This document shows positions 17,466 through 25,033 of a stretch of 64,000 nt of DNA, one piece after another. The stretch's first letter is position 1; every line of letters starts with the position of its first letter. Origin of the DNA: Pseudomonas mendocina (GTDB lineage: Bacteria; Pseudomonadota; Gammaproteobacteria; Pseudomonadales; Pseudomonadaceae); assembly GCA_037482215.1 (NCBI GenBank), contig CP148074.1:4526001-4590000 (forward strand), read 5' to 3'. The notes beneath the pieces were generated by a model that had not been told where the DNA came from, made no database searches, and saw only the letters and a list, made by a program, of their open reading frames with translations. The position numbers and the translations under genes are program-made.

Positions 17466-18251
17466 TTACTGTTGAGCCGCTGCCCTCTGGCGGCAGGCAT
17501 CACCAAATGCGCTGAAAATTTTGATTGAATGCGGGTTCTCCGATGCCAGCCATTCCGGATGCCATTGCACACCCAGGGTAAAAGCTTGCGCCTGCGGCAG
17601 GTGAATGGCTTCGACCAGGCCGTCCTCAGCGTGAGCCAGCGGCTCAATTCCAGCGCCAAGTCTGTCCAGACCTTGCCCATGCAGGGAGTTAACCGGGAAC
17701 GCATCGTCGCCCATCAACTCAGCGAACCAGCTGCCCGGTACAGCACGTACGGTGTGGCTGTCGGCATATTGAACCGGCACCGGGTCATCCGGATTTTCGC
17801 GGTGGTCATTAAAACCGGGGACTTCGTAAACCTTCTGATGAATGTTGCCACCGAGTGCCACATTAAGCTCCTGCATGCCACGACAAATGGCAAACACTGG
17901 CAGGCCACGCGCCAGCGCGGCACGGATCAGCGGCAGGTCGAAGTCATCGCGGTCACGGTCCTGACCTTTACCAGGGGTCTTGTTTTCTTGCCCATACAGA
18001 ACGGGGTCGATATTGCTGCCAGCACCGGTCAGGTAAACACCGTCGACCATGTCCAGGTACTGTTCGAGGTCATCAATACCGCAGCAAGTCGGAGCAAGCA
18101 GAGGTACGCAGCCGGAGATATCAACAAGGGGGGTTATGTATTTATGAGTCATGACTTGATAGGCGTGCCCTTTGCGCTCTTGCGCTCCCATGGACATCAG
18201 CACTACCGGTTTACGCGCACCCGGGCGCTTGCTCGTATTGTTGTTAGACAT
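17466..18251 (-). CDS. Gamma-glutamyl-gamma-aminobutyrate hydrolase family protein (PuuD/SpuA-like)
   Basis: A 261-residue class I glutamine amidotransferase-fold hydrolase. The nucleophile is C123 in VFAICRGMQELN, and the matching histidine lies in the QWHPEW segment near residue 230. In the gamma-glutamylated putrescine pathway this enzyme releases GABA from gamma-glutamyl-GABA in the cytoplasm. The ATG at 18251 has an AAGGTG ribosome-binding site. Pseudomonas genomes carry several paralogues (SpuA, PauD types) and sequence reading alone does not tell which this is, so no symbol is given. It converges with an aminoaldehyde dehydrogenase gene, which fits the same catabolic route. Confidence 0.85.
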   Translation of the reverse strand: MSNNNTSKRPGARKPVVLMSMGAQERKGHAYQVMTHKYITPLVDISGCVPLLAPTCCGIDDLEQYLDMVDGVYLTGAGSNIDPVLYGQENKTPGKGQDRDRDDFDLPLIRAALARGLPVFAICRGMQELNVALGGNIHQKVYEVPGFNDHRENPDDPVPVQYADSHTVRAVPGSWFAELMGDDAFPVNSLHGQGLDRLGAGIEPLAHAEDGLVEAIHLPQAQAFTLGVQWHPEWLASENPHSIKIFSAFGDACRQRAAAQQ

Positions 18252-18568
18252 ACATCACCTTGAGGCAGGCATGGCCTGCATTGCTGTGCAGGAAAGACGG
18301 GGGTCGTGCCTTCCTGTTTGCGCCTGGCGGTGCCTGAAAGCGGTCTTGGTAAAAGACCAAAAAAGGGTGCTCACAGCCCTTTCGCACCAGCCGAAGCCGT
18401 GCAGCCAGTCTGCCACTGCCGTTTAATATGTCAAACAAATCCGAGCAAATCCGCAGCCAGACTGGGCCCGGCGATTCTCCTAAAGTCCTATAAAAAGCCA
18501 ATTTCACCCAAATTTGGTGATAGGAACATCCTCAGATAGTCCATTATTTTTTACGGAATACCATCCCT
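18252..18568. other. Gene-free spacer between the PuuD-like and LysR genes
   Basis: No convincing coding frame. It must contain the promoter of the PuuD-like gene (minus strand). An imperfect palindrome TCACCCAAATTTGGTGA at 18504-18520 is the only operator-like element seen; its role is unknown. Confidence 0.4.
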
Positions 18569-19498
18569 TCAGCCTTCTTTGCGAGAAGCAAACTCCACAG
18601 GGGGTAATTGCACCGCAGCAATGTCCGTCAGCAGATAATCACGTAGACGCTCCACGCGCTCCTGCCCTCTGCGGGCTTTAGGCCAGACCAGGTAATAGCT
18701 GCATCCACTGGGCACCGCGCATGGCCATGGCAGGCCCATTCGTCCAAGCGCAACATCCTCGGCCACCATCACCAGATCCCCAATGGACACGCCGTAACCC
18801 CGAGCAGCGGCAACCATGCCTAACTCCAAGGTATCGAACACCTGCCCCCCCTTGAGCGAGACCTGATCGGCCAGCCCCATCGCCTGCAACCACTGCCGCC
18901 AGTCGCGGCGGTCGGGGGTCGGATGGAGTAATTCGGCATGTTTCAGGCGCGACAGGGTCCAGGGCTTATCTCCCAAGGCCTCCGGTGCACACACCGGTAT
19001 CAGCCATTCCTTGAACAGCTCACAACTGCCCCACTCTGGCGGGAAATTGCCTTCGCTGAGCAGCACTGCGCAGTCGAAGGGCTCGTGGAGAAAGTCCACG
19101 GTATCTACGTCCATCCAGGCGCTGGTTAGTTGTACTTCCGCTGACGACGCGAGTCGGTAACGCGAGATACGCGCCAGCAGCCAGCGCATGGTCAGCGTCG
19201 AGGGCGCTTTCAGGCGCAGCACAGCGTCATCCACCCGCAAGGTGCTACAGGCTCTATCCAACGCAGTGAAGCCTTCAATCAGCCCCGGCAGCAGCAGGCG
19301 TCCGGCTTCTGTGAGTTGTAGAGCGCGCCCTTGGCGGTCGAACAGGCGGCAGGAAAAGTGCTCTTCAAGTGTGCGCACATGGCGGCTGATCGCGCTTTGG
19401 GTCAACGCCAGTTCTTCAGCTGCACGGGTGAATGAAGCGTGCCGCGCCGCCGCTTCAAAGGCACGCAAGGCATACAGCGGGGGAAGTCGTTCTCTCAC
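18569..19498 (-). CDS. LysR-family transcriptional regulator (GcvA-like)
   Basis: A LysR regulator of about 309 residues. The N-terminal winged helix-turn-helix reads LYALRAFEAAARHASFTRAAEELALTQ, followed by SAISRHVRTLEE, the pattern of the GcvA subgroup; a substrate-binding domain follows. The GTG at 19498 (VRERLPPLYAL) matches where such proteins usually begin; an in-frame TTG at 19555 would add 19 residues. The ribosome-binding site is poor for either. It is divergent from the MATE pump gene, with about 140 bp between the preferred starts, so it may control that pump, itself, or the upstream polyamine genes; this is inference. Confidence 0.82.
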   Translation of the reverse strand: MRERLPPLYALRAFEAAARHASFTRAAEELALTQSAISRHVRTLEEHFSCRLFDRQGRALQLTEAGRLLLPGLIEGFTALDRACSTLRVDDAVLRLKAPSTLTMRWLLARISRYRLASSAEVQLTSAWMDVDTVDFLHEPFDCAVLLSEGNFPPEWGSCELFKEWLIPVCAPEALGDKPWTLSRLKHAELLHPTPDRRDWRQWLQAMGLADQVSLKGGQVFDTLELGMVAAARGYGVSIGDLVMVAEDVALGRMGLPWPCAVPSGCSYYLVWPKARRGQERVERLRDYLLTDIAAVQLPPVEFASRKEG

Positions 19499-19635
19499 GC
19501 CAATAATCCATGAGTAATAATCATGCTTAGCATGGTTTTTATCCTTTTGTGCCAACTCATTTTGCCTGTGAGAATAGGCTGATTCTCAGCTTGCAGGTAA
19601 TCGGCAGCAAGCATCCTTTCTGAGTGAAACTCATC

Positions 19636-21033
19636 ATGCCCAACTCTTTACGCCGCGAGCTGCGGGCCATCCTGCACCTCGCTGTTCCGCTGGTGGCCGC
19701 ACAACTGGCTTATGTCGTCATGCTGTTCACCGATACGGTGATGATGGGCATGCTTGGCCCTGAAGCGCTGGCGGCAGGCAGCCTCGGGTCATCCACCTAT
19801 CACTTTGTGTCGATTGTCTGTGTCGGGGTGATTGCCGCTGTCGGCAGTCTTGTGGCCATTCGGCATGGCGCTGGCGATACACAGGGGGTGACGCGCCTGA
19901 CACAAAGCGGTCTGTGGTTGGGCTGGGGACTCGCAGCGATTTCTGCCGTCCTGCTGTGGAACTTAGAGCCCCTGCTGCGGGCATCAGGTCAGCAGGAACA
20001 GAATATTCACGGTGCAACTCAGTTCTTATCCACGCTGGTACTCGCATTGCCGGGCTACATGACTTTTATGGTTCTGCGCGGTTTCACCAGCGCCATCGGC
20101 CATCCCGGACCGGTCATGGCGATTAGCGTAGGTGGAGCTGTGGCTAACTTCGTTCTCAACTATGCGCTGATTAAGGGCTGGCTCGGGCTGCCCGCTCTGG
20201 GCTTGGCTGGAATTGGACTGGTTACCGCCATTGTCATGACCGGCATGGCGTTGCTACTGGGGTGGTATGTCCTGCGCCATCCGGCCTACCGCCAATACCC
20301 CCTGAAACAAGGCTTGTTCAGCCCGAAAATGAGCGATATCCGCGAGTTGCTGCGCCTCGGCACGCCTATAGGAGGAACCTACGCCGTGGAGGCCGGGCTG
20401 TTTACTTTTGCAGCCCTGTGTATGGGCGCATTGGGTAGCCACGAGCTGGCTGCCCATCAGATCGCGATCATGTCGGTGTACGTCGTGTTCATGATCCCGG
20501 TGGGCATCTCCTATGCTGCCACCTTCCGCATTGGCCAGCATTACGGCGCCGACCGGTTAAGTGAAGCCCGTCTGGCCGGACGGCTGGCCATCAGCTTAGG
20601 CGCCGCGTGCATGCTGCTGGTGGCCTGCCTGTTCTGGTTCGCGCCGCAATGGGTAATCGGCCTGTTTCTCGACAAGGCTGACAGCAACTACACCGAGGTG
20701 GTCGCGTTGGCCATCGGTATGCTGGCGATTGCGGCCTGGTTCGAGCTGTTCGATGGCATCCAAAATATCGCCATGGGCGCCATCCGAGGCTTGAAAGACG
20801 CCAAGACCACCTTCTTTGTGGGTCTTGTGTGTTACTGGGGCGTTGGCGCCCCTCTGGCCTGGGTACTGACGTTCCCGCTCGGCTGGGGCGCTGAGGGCGT
20901 ATGGTGGGGGCTGGCCGCCGGACTGGCTTGCGCAGCCATTGGTCTCACGCTTGGGTTTGAATGGAAGACCGCACGACTGATGCGGCCTTCTTCCAACCCA
21001 AACCACTGCGGAATCACTGAGCCGCCGGTTTGA
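19636..21033 (+). CDS. MATE-family multidrug efflux pump
   Basis: An integral inner-membrane protein of about 465 residues with roughly twelve hydrophobic segments, of the NorM-type multidrug and toxic compound extrusion family. It exports cationic compounds in exchange for sodium ions or protons. Family signs include an N-terminal LAVPLVAAQLAYVVMLFTDT segment (the MATE P-A-x-x-x-Q pattern), GFTSAIGHPG in the first half and AIRGLKDAKT in the second. An in-frame GTG at 19624 would add four residues; neither start has a clear ribosome-binding site. The 3' end overlaps the convergent SdiA-regulated-like gene by 20 bp. Confidence 0.88.
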   Translation: MPNSLRRELRAILHLAVPLVAAQLAYVVMLFTDTVMMGMLGPEALAAGSLGSSTYHFVSIVCVGVIAAVGSLVAIRHGAGDTQGVTRLTQSGLWLGWGLAAISAVLLWNLEPLLRASGQQEQNIHGATQFLSTLVLALPGYMTFMVLRGFTSAIGHPGPVMAISVGGAVANFVLNYALIKGWLGLPALGLAGIGLVTAIVMTGMALLLGWYVLRHPAYRQYPLKQGLFSPKMSDIRELLRLGTPIGGTYAVEAGLFTFAALCMGALGSHELAAHQIAIMSVYVVFMIPVGISYAATFRIGQHYGADRLSEARLAGRLAISLGAACMLLVACLFWFAPQWVIGLFLDKADSNYTEVVALAIGMLAIAAWFELFDGIQNIAMGAIRGLKDAKTTFFVGLVCYWGVGAPLAWVLTFPLGWGAEGVWWGLAAGLACAAIGLTLGFEWKTARLMRPSSNPNHCGITEPPV

Positions 21034-21928
21034 AGCGGTAAAACAAGTTAGGCTCGCTGGTCAGATATAGAACACCTTGGCGATCCATGGCTACACCTTC
21101 GGCTTGAGGAATGCTGTCTTTCAGGCCATTGGTGCCACCCAGCAAAGACAAGCTACTGATCACCTTGCCCTTTTTGTTCAGCTCCAAGAGCAGACGCGAC
21201 TCATCGGACAACGCCAGCAGATGCCCGCTGCGAACGTCAAAATGCAGGCTGGACAGATCCCGTACAAACAGCGCTTCATCCCGCGCCACATTGCCGCCTA
21301 CATGCACATTGAAGGGCTGCTCACTTTTTTCATGCGGAAAGCCGTTAATCTCGAAAATACGCACTGGATCGCGCTCTTTTGCTGCAAATAAACGCTTTGT
21401 GTGCGGGTCATATGCCAGCCCTTCAAACCCCTTATTACCGCCGCCGCCTATGTTCAATGAAAACTGCTGGTAGTGATCCGCAACCAGATGAGTCGTGTTA
21501 TCGGTAACTCGCACTTTGATCAAACGCTGCTTGCGCTCATCGCTGATGACATACACACCGGGGCTGATGTATTCCACGGCCTCCGCATCGCCAAAGCCTT
21601 CCAGCGAAATTCTCCGCAGAATGTCGCCATCCAGAGACAGCTCAATCAGTTCAGCCTTCTGATTGGTTACAGTGAACAGTGTGTTGCGATCTGGGTCGTA
21701 GGCCAGTGCAGACACCTCTTCAAGATCCCCCAGAAGCTTGGCCTCAATATCGATCTGGTAATCAGCCAGCCCGATTGAGTCGTCCTGCTGTTCTGAACTG
21801 TATGAGTTCTGCACATTGAACCAAGCCCGCTCGAACAGTCGGAACTCTTGAGCAACCAGAACAAGCAGCAGCACGAACGCAAAGGCCAGCATCAGGCCTA
21901 GGTGCCGCCATGTCAGGTGAATCCTCAT
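21014..21928 (-). CDS. SdiA-regulated domain protein (YjiK-like), membrane anchored
   Basis: A 304-residue protein with one N-terminal membrane segment (about 9-27), followed by a beta-propeller-like domain on the periplasmic side. Repeated blade-like elements are visible: EEVSALAYDPDRNTLFTVTN, FGDAEAVEYISPG and GFEGLAYDPHTKRLFAAKE. This is the signature of the SdiA-regulated family, whose biochemical role is not established. It lies between a MATE gene and a YgiW-like gene and is transcribed in the same direction as the latter, about 80 bp downstream and beyond a terminator. Confidence 0.8.
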   Translation of the reverse strand: MRIHLTWRHLGLMLAFAFVLLLVLVAQEFRLFERAWFNVQNSYSSEQQDDSIGLADYQIDIEAKLLGDLEEVSALAYDPDRNTLFTVTNQKAELIELSLDGDILRRISLEGFGDAEAVEYISPGVYVISDERKQRLIKVRVTDNTTHLVADHYQQFSLNIGGGGNKGFEGLAYDPHTKRLFAAKERDPVRIFEINGFPHEKSEQPFNVHVGGNVARDEALFVRDLSSLHFDVRSGHLLALSDESRLLLELNKKGKVISSLSLLGGTNGLKDSIPQAEGVAMDRQGVLYLTSEPNLFYRFKPAAQ

Positions 21929-21962
21929 AAATACAAACTCTCGTCACGCACCAACATCAAAA

Positions 21963-21986
21963 CCGGCCTGCATCGCTGCAGGCCGG
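21963..21986 (-). terminator. Rho-independent terminator of the YgiW-like gene
   Basis: A perfect 10-bp stem, CCGGCCTGCA at 21963-21972 and TGCAGGCCGG at 21977-21986, with a 4-base loop. Read on the minus strand it is followed by a T4 run and lies 22 bp after the stop of the YgiW-like gene. Confidence 0.75.
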
Positions 21987-22007
21987 TACGTTTTCGAAGG
22001 GTCGCGA

Positions 22008-22388
22008 TTACTTGACCACTTCCAGGTATTCCACATCAATTTCGCGACTGGTCAGGTCACGATCAACCTCACCGCTCAGCTTGACCGTAGCTGTCTCAGA
22101 GACAGCTTGAGCAGGCCAAAGCTCATCATCGATTTCGACTTCAATGGTGCCGGTGGCATCTTTGAATTCATACATTTCATCGTGCAGTCGCTTAGTGATC
22201 TGGCCTTGCAGCACCACCGGTGTGTCATCGCCAGCTTTCAGCGCTTCAGCCACAGTGGTGATGGTGGCCTGAGCGCCAGGGCCGGTGTAGCCACCTGCAG
22301 CCTGAGTGCCTGGACCTGAGTAACCATTGGCAGCCAGAGCAGCGGTAGAGAACAGCGGGGCCAGCAGAACAAGTGCAAAACGTTTCAT
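22008..22388 (-). CDS. YgiW/YdeI-family periplasmic OB-fold stress protein
   Basis: A 126-residue protein with a signal peptide (residues 1-19, ending in AALA before ANGYSGPG). The mature region is the bacterial OB-fold (BOF): ITTVAEALKAGDDTPVVLQGQI, YEFKDATGTIEVEID and a final EVDRDL..REIDVEYLE. A Gly/Pro-rich repeat, GPGTQAAGGYTGPGAQA, precedes the fold. E. coli YgiW is linked to stress tolerance and its gene sits upstream of qseBC. Here no sensor kinase follows, but three tandem TTAAG boxes precede the gene (see 22450), which suggests control by a PmrA/QseB-type response regulator. Confidence 0.88.
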   Translation of the reverse strand: MKRFALVLLAPLFSTAALAANGYSGPGTQAAGGYTGPGAQATITTVAEALKAGDDTPVVLQGQITKRLHDEMYEFKDATGTIEVEIDDELWPAQAVSETATVKLSGEVDRDLTSREIDVEYLEVVK

Positions 22389-22449
22389 GAAGGTATCTCC
22401 TCATCAGTCAGTTGATGAGCTAAGACTAGAACCGCTTGCTGAAGCGAAC

Positions 22450-22476
22450 CTTAATCGCGACTTAAGCCAACCTTAA
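22450..22476 (-). promoter_or_regulatory. Three tandem TTAAG boxes, candidate PmrA/QseB-type operator
   Basis: On the minus strand TTAAG occurs three times with exactly six bases between copies, giving an 11-bp period (CTTAA on the plus strand at 22450-22454, 22461-22465 and 22472-22476). The array lies about 62-88 bp before the YgiW-like start codon. OmpR-family regulators of the PmrA/QseB type bind TTAAG-N6-TTAAG-like direct repeats. The rest of the spacer (22389-22696) shows no coding frame. Confidence 0.65.
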
Positions 22477-22696
22477 TTCTCTAATGTGGCAATACGACGA
22501 CTCGACTGCGCTCTGGTCATACAACCCAGCAGTCGGTGAGCTACGACGGGAATATTGTGGGGGAATCGGCCGGTTCAGCGACTCATTCCAAAGCACTAAA
22601 AATAGCTGCCCAGAAAATACCGACAGGTAAATAGGATTTCACTTACTTTGGCGCCGCAAGATGTGAGCCGGCCTGCAAGCACAGGCCGGATTGGCT

Positions 22697-23362
22697 TTAG
22701 AGGGCGCGGCTGTTGAAACGACTCAGGCCTGGCAACTCCAGCACCAGCTCATCACCCGCATGCAGCGGGCCAACACCAGCCGGCGTACCGGTCAAAATCA
22801 CATCACCCGGTTGCAGGCTGAAGTGAGCAGAAATGTGCTGAATCATCGGCAGGATCGGGTTGATCATGTCGCGGCTGTTGCCGTCCTGACGCACTTCGCC
22901 GTTGATCTCCAGGCGGATACCAATATCAGCCAGATCCGCCACTGCATCCCCCGGCACGAACGGCGCCAGTACACAGGCACCATCAAACGACTTGGCCAGC
23001 TCCCACGGGTAACCCTTGGCTTTCAGCTCACTTTGCAGATCACGCAGCGTCAGATCCAGAGCAGGGGCAAAACCGGAAATAGCATCCAGCACTTCTTCTG
23101 CATTGGGGTTACGCGACAGCGGCTTGCCGATCAGCACCGCGATTTCCGCCTCGTAGTGCACCTCACCGCGATCTGCCAGCAGCTGGAAGCCATCGCTCAG
23201 CGGCACCACACAGCTGCCCGGCTTAATGAACAACAGCGGTTCAGTCGGAACAGCGTTGTTCAGCTCTTTGGCGTGCTCTGCATAGTTGCGGCCAATACAC
23301 ACCACTTTGCCCATCGGGTAATGGATGCGGGTACCGTCAATGTACTGATGCTGATAACTCAT
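22697..23362 (-). CDS. Fumarylacetoacetate hydrolase (FAH) family protein, acylpyruvase-like
   Basis: A 221-residue single-domain FAH-fold protein. Metal-binding signs are present: GRNYAEHAKEL near the start, FIKPGSCVV, the VHYEAEIAVLIG block holding two acidic ligands, and TGTPAGVGPL near the end. Members cleave acylpyruvates or decarboxylate oxaloacetate in the cytoplasm; the substrate cannot be told from sequence. The ATG at 23362 with a GGAGA site is preferred to an upstream in-frame start at 23377. The gene follows the D-2-hydroxyglutarate dehydrogenase gene by about 90 bp on the same strand and may be co-transcribed with it. Confidence 0.87.
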   Translation of the reverse strand: MSYQHQYIDGTRIHYPMGKVVCIGRNYAEHAKELNNAVPTEPLLFIKPGSCVVPLSDGFQLLADRGEVHYEAEIAVLIGKPLSRNPNAEEVLDAISGFAPALDLTLRDLQSELKAKGYPWELAKSFDGACVLAPFVPGDAVADLADIGIRLEINGEVRQDGNSRDMINPILPMIQHISAHFSLQPGDVILTGTPAGVGPLHAGDELVLELPGLSRFNSRAL

Positions 23363-23454
23363 GTCTGCCGTCTCCACGCCCAGCCCCGAAGGTGCGGGCC
23401 TCTTTTTTGTCGGATTGAGCGCTGGACACGAGCATGCCCAGCGCAGATGGCCGA

Positions 23455-24849
23455 TCAGACCGGGAAGATTTTGCCCGGGTTCATGATGCCGTTCGGGTCG
23501 AACACCTGCTTGATCGCCTTCATGTAGGCAATTTCGGCTTCCGAGCGGCTGTAGCCGAGGTAATCACGCTTGGTCATACCCATGCCGTGCTCGGCGCTGA
23601 TCGAACCGTTGTATTTCTGTACGGTTTCGAACACCCACTTGTTGACGGTCGCGCACTTGGCGAAGAACTCATCCTTGCTCAGGTTTTCCGGCTTGAGGAT
23701 GTTCAGGTGCAGGTTGCCGTCGCCAATATGGCCGAACCAGACCACTTCGAAGTCTGGGTAGTTGGCTTCGACGATATCGTCGATGTCCTTGAGGAAGGCC
23801 GGAACCTTGCCCACGGTTACGGAGATGTCGTTTTTGTACGGCGTCCAGTGGCTGATGGTTTCCGAGATGTACTCGCGCAGCTTCCACAGGTTCTGCAGCT
23901 GCTGCTCGCTCTGGCTCATGACGCCATCCAGCACCCAGCCTTGTTCAACGCAATGCTCAAAGGTGGCCAGCGCCGCTTCAGCGACTTCTTCTGTGGTGGC
24001 CTCGAACTCCAGCAGTGCGTAGAACGGGCAGTCGGTTTCGAAGGCAGGCGGTACATCACCACGGGCCATAACCTTGGCCAGCGCCTTGTCGGAGAAGAAT
24101 TCGAAAGCCGTCAGGTCCAGCTTGTTCTGGAAGGCATGCAGCACTGGCATGATCGAGTCGAAGTCCGGCGTGCCCAGTACCATCGCGGTCAGGTTCTTTG
24201 GCGCACGGTCCAGACGCATGGTGGCTTCAACCACAAAGCCCAAAGTGCCTTCCGCGCCGATAAACAGCTGACGCATGTCGTAGCCGGTAGCATTTTTGAT
24301 CAGGTCTTTGTTCAGCTCCAGCAAATCACCATTACCAGTGACGACTTTCAGGCCCGCCACCCAGTTACGGGTCATTCCGTAGCGAATTACCTTAATCCCG
24401 CCAGCATTGGTGCCGATATTGCCGCCAATTTGGCTAGAGCCGGACGATGCGAAGTCCACCGGGTAGTACAGGCCTTTCTCCTCAGCAAACATTTGCAGTT
24501 GCTTGGTGACAACGCCCGGCTGGCAGACCGCCGTGCGGTCATATTCGTTAAAGGCCAGGATCTGATTCATGTAATCGAAGGAGACAACCACTTCGCCGTT
24601 GGCGGCCACAGCACCCGCAGACAGGCCAGTTCGGCCGCCGGATGGCACCAGCGCCACCTTGTGCTGATTCGCCCAACGCACGATGGCCTGCACCTGCTCA
24701 ATGCTCTTGGGGAAGGCGATTGCCGCCGGTGCCGGGGCAAAATGCTTGGTCCAGTCCTTGCCGTAGGCTTCGAGGGAATCAGCATCAGTCAGTACTTTGC
24801 CGGGCTCAAGCAGGGACTTCAGCTCGTCGATCAGGGCAGGATTGGTCAT
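23455..24849 (-). CDS. FAD-linked D-2-hydroxyglutarate dehydrogenase
   Basis: A 464-residue flavoprotein of the D-lactate dehydrogenase/glycolate oxidase (FAD-binding type 4) family. The FAD-binding region shows PSGGRTGLSAGA and SGSSQIGGNIGTNAGG; the C-terminal part has GHIGDGNLHLNI, EHGMGMTKRDYL and NPGKIFP. It is divergent from serA, as in other pseudomonads, where this enzyme re-oxidises the D-2-hydroxyglutarate made when SerA reduces 2-oxoglutarate, passing electrons to the electron-transfer flavoprotein. The pairing supports that substrate over lactate. The ATG at 24849 is preferred to one 15 codons upstream. The spacer to serA carries a nested palindrome. Confidence 0.9.
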   Translation of the reverse strand: MTNPALIDELKSLLEPGKVLTDADSLEAYGKDWTKHFAPAPAAIAFPKSIEQVQAIVRWANQHKVALVPSGGRTGLSAGAVAANGEVVVSFDYMNQILAFNEYDRTAVCQPGVVTKQLQMFAEEKGLYYPVDFASSGSSQIGGNIGTNAGGIKVIRYGMTRNWVAGLKVVTGNGDLLELNKDLIKNATGYDMRQLFIGAEGTLGFVVEATMRLDRAPKNLTAMVLGTPDFDSIMPVLHAFQNKLDLTAFEFFSDKALAKVMARGDVPPAFETDCPFYALLEFEATTEEVAEAALATFEHCVEQGWVLDGVMSQSEQQLQNLWKLREYISETISHWTPYKNDISVTVGKVPAFLKDIDDIVEANYPDFEVVWFGHIGDGNLHLNILKPENLSKDEFFAKCATVNKWVFETVQKYNGSISAEHGMGMTKRDYLGYSRSEAEIAYMKAIKQVFDPNGIMNPGKIFPV

Positions 24850-24910
24850 TTTGGAACTCTCATACGATTCATGGTCACCCTGAGCATCTCTCATCTGCCA
24901 GGATAGGTGT

Positions 24911-24948
24911 TTCGCGGGCCTCGTATGCTAGCATACGCACCCCGCGAA
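24911..24948. promoter_or_regulatory. Nested palindrome in the divergent serA promoter region
   Basis: A perfect 16-bp palindrome CGTATGCTAGCATACG (24922-24937) lies inside a second inverted repeat, TTCGCGGG at 24911-24918 and CCCGCGAA at 24941-24948, separated by three unmatched bases on each side. TATGCT appears on both strands and could serve as back-to-back -10 elements for serA and the divergent dehydrogenase gene. Confidence 0.55.
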
Positions 24949-25033
24949 TCGTGCGCTCCCGCCAATTCGCCGGTGCTGTCAGCATTCAGCTGACCTTTCC
25001 CTGACACCAAATGTGGGACAAACAGGTACTCCG

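Noticed and set aside
22691..24906. Plus-strand open frames opposite the FAH and D-2-hydroxyglutarate dehydrogenase genes
   Set aside because: The minus-strand proteins have full family motifs; the plus-strand frames do not.
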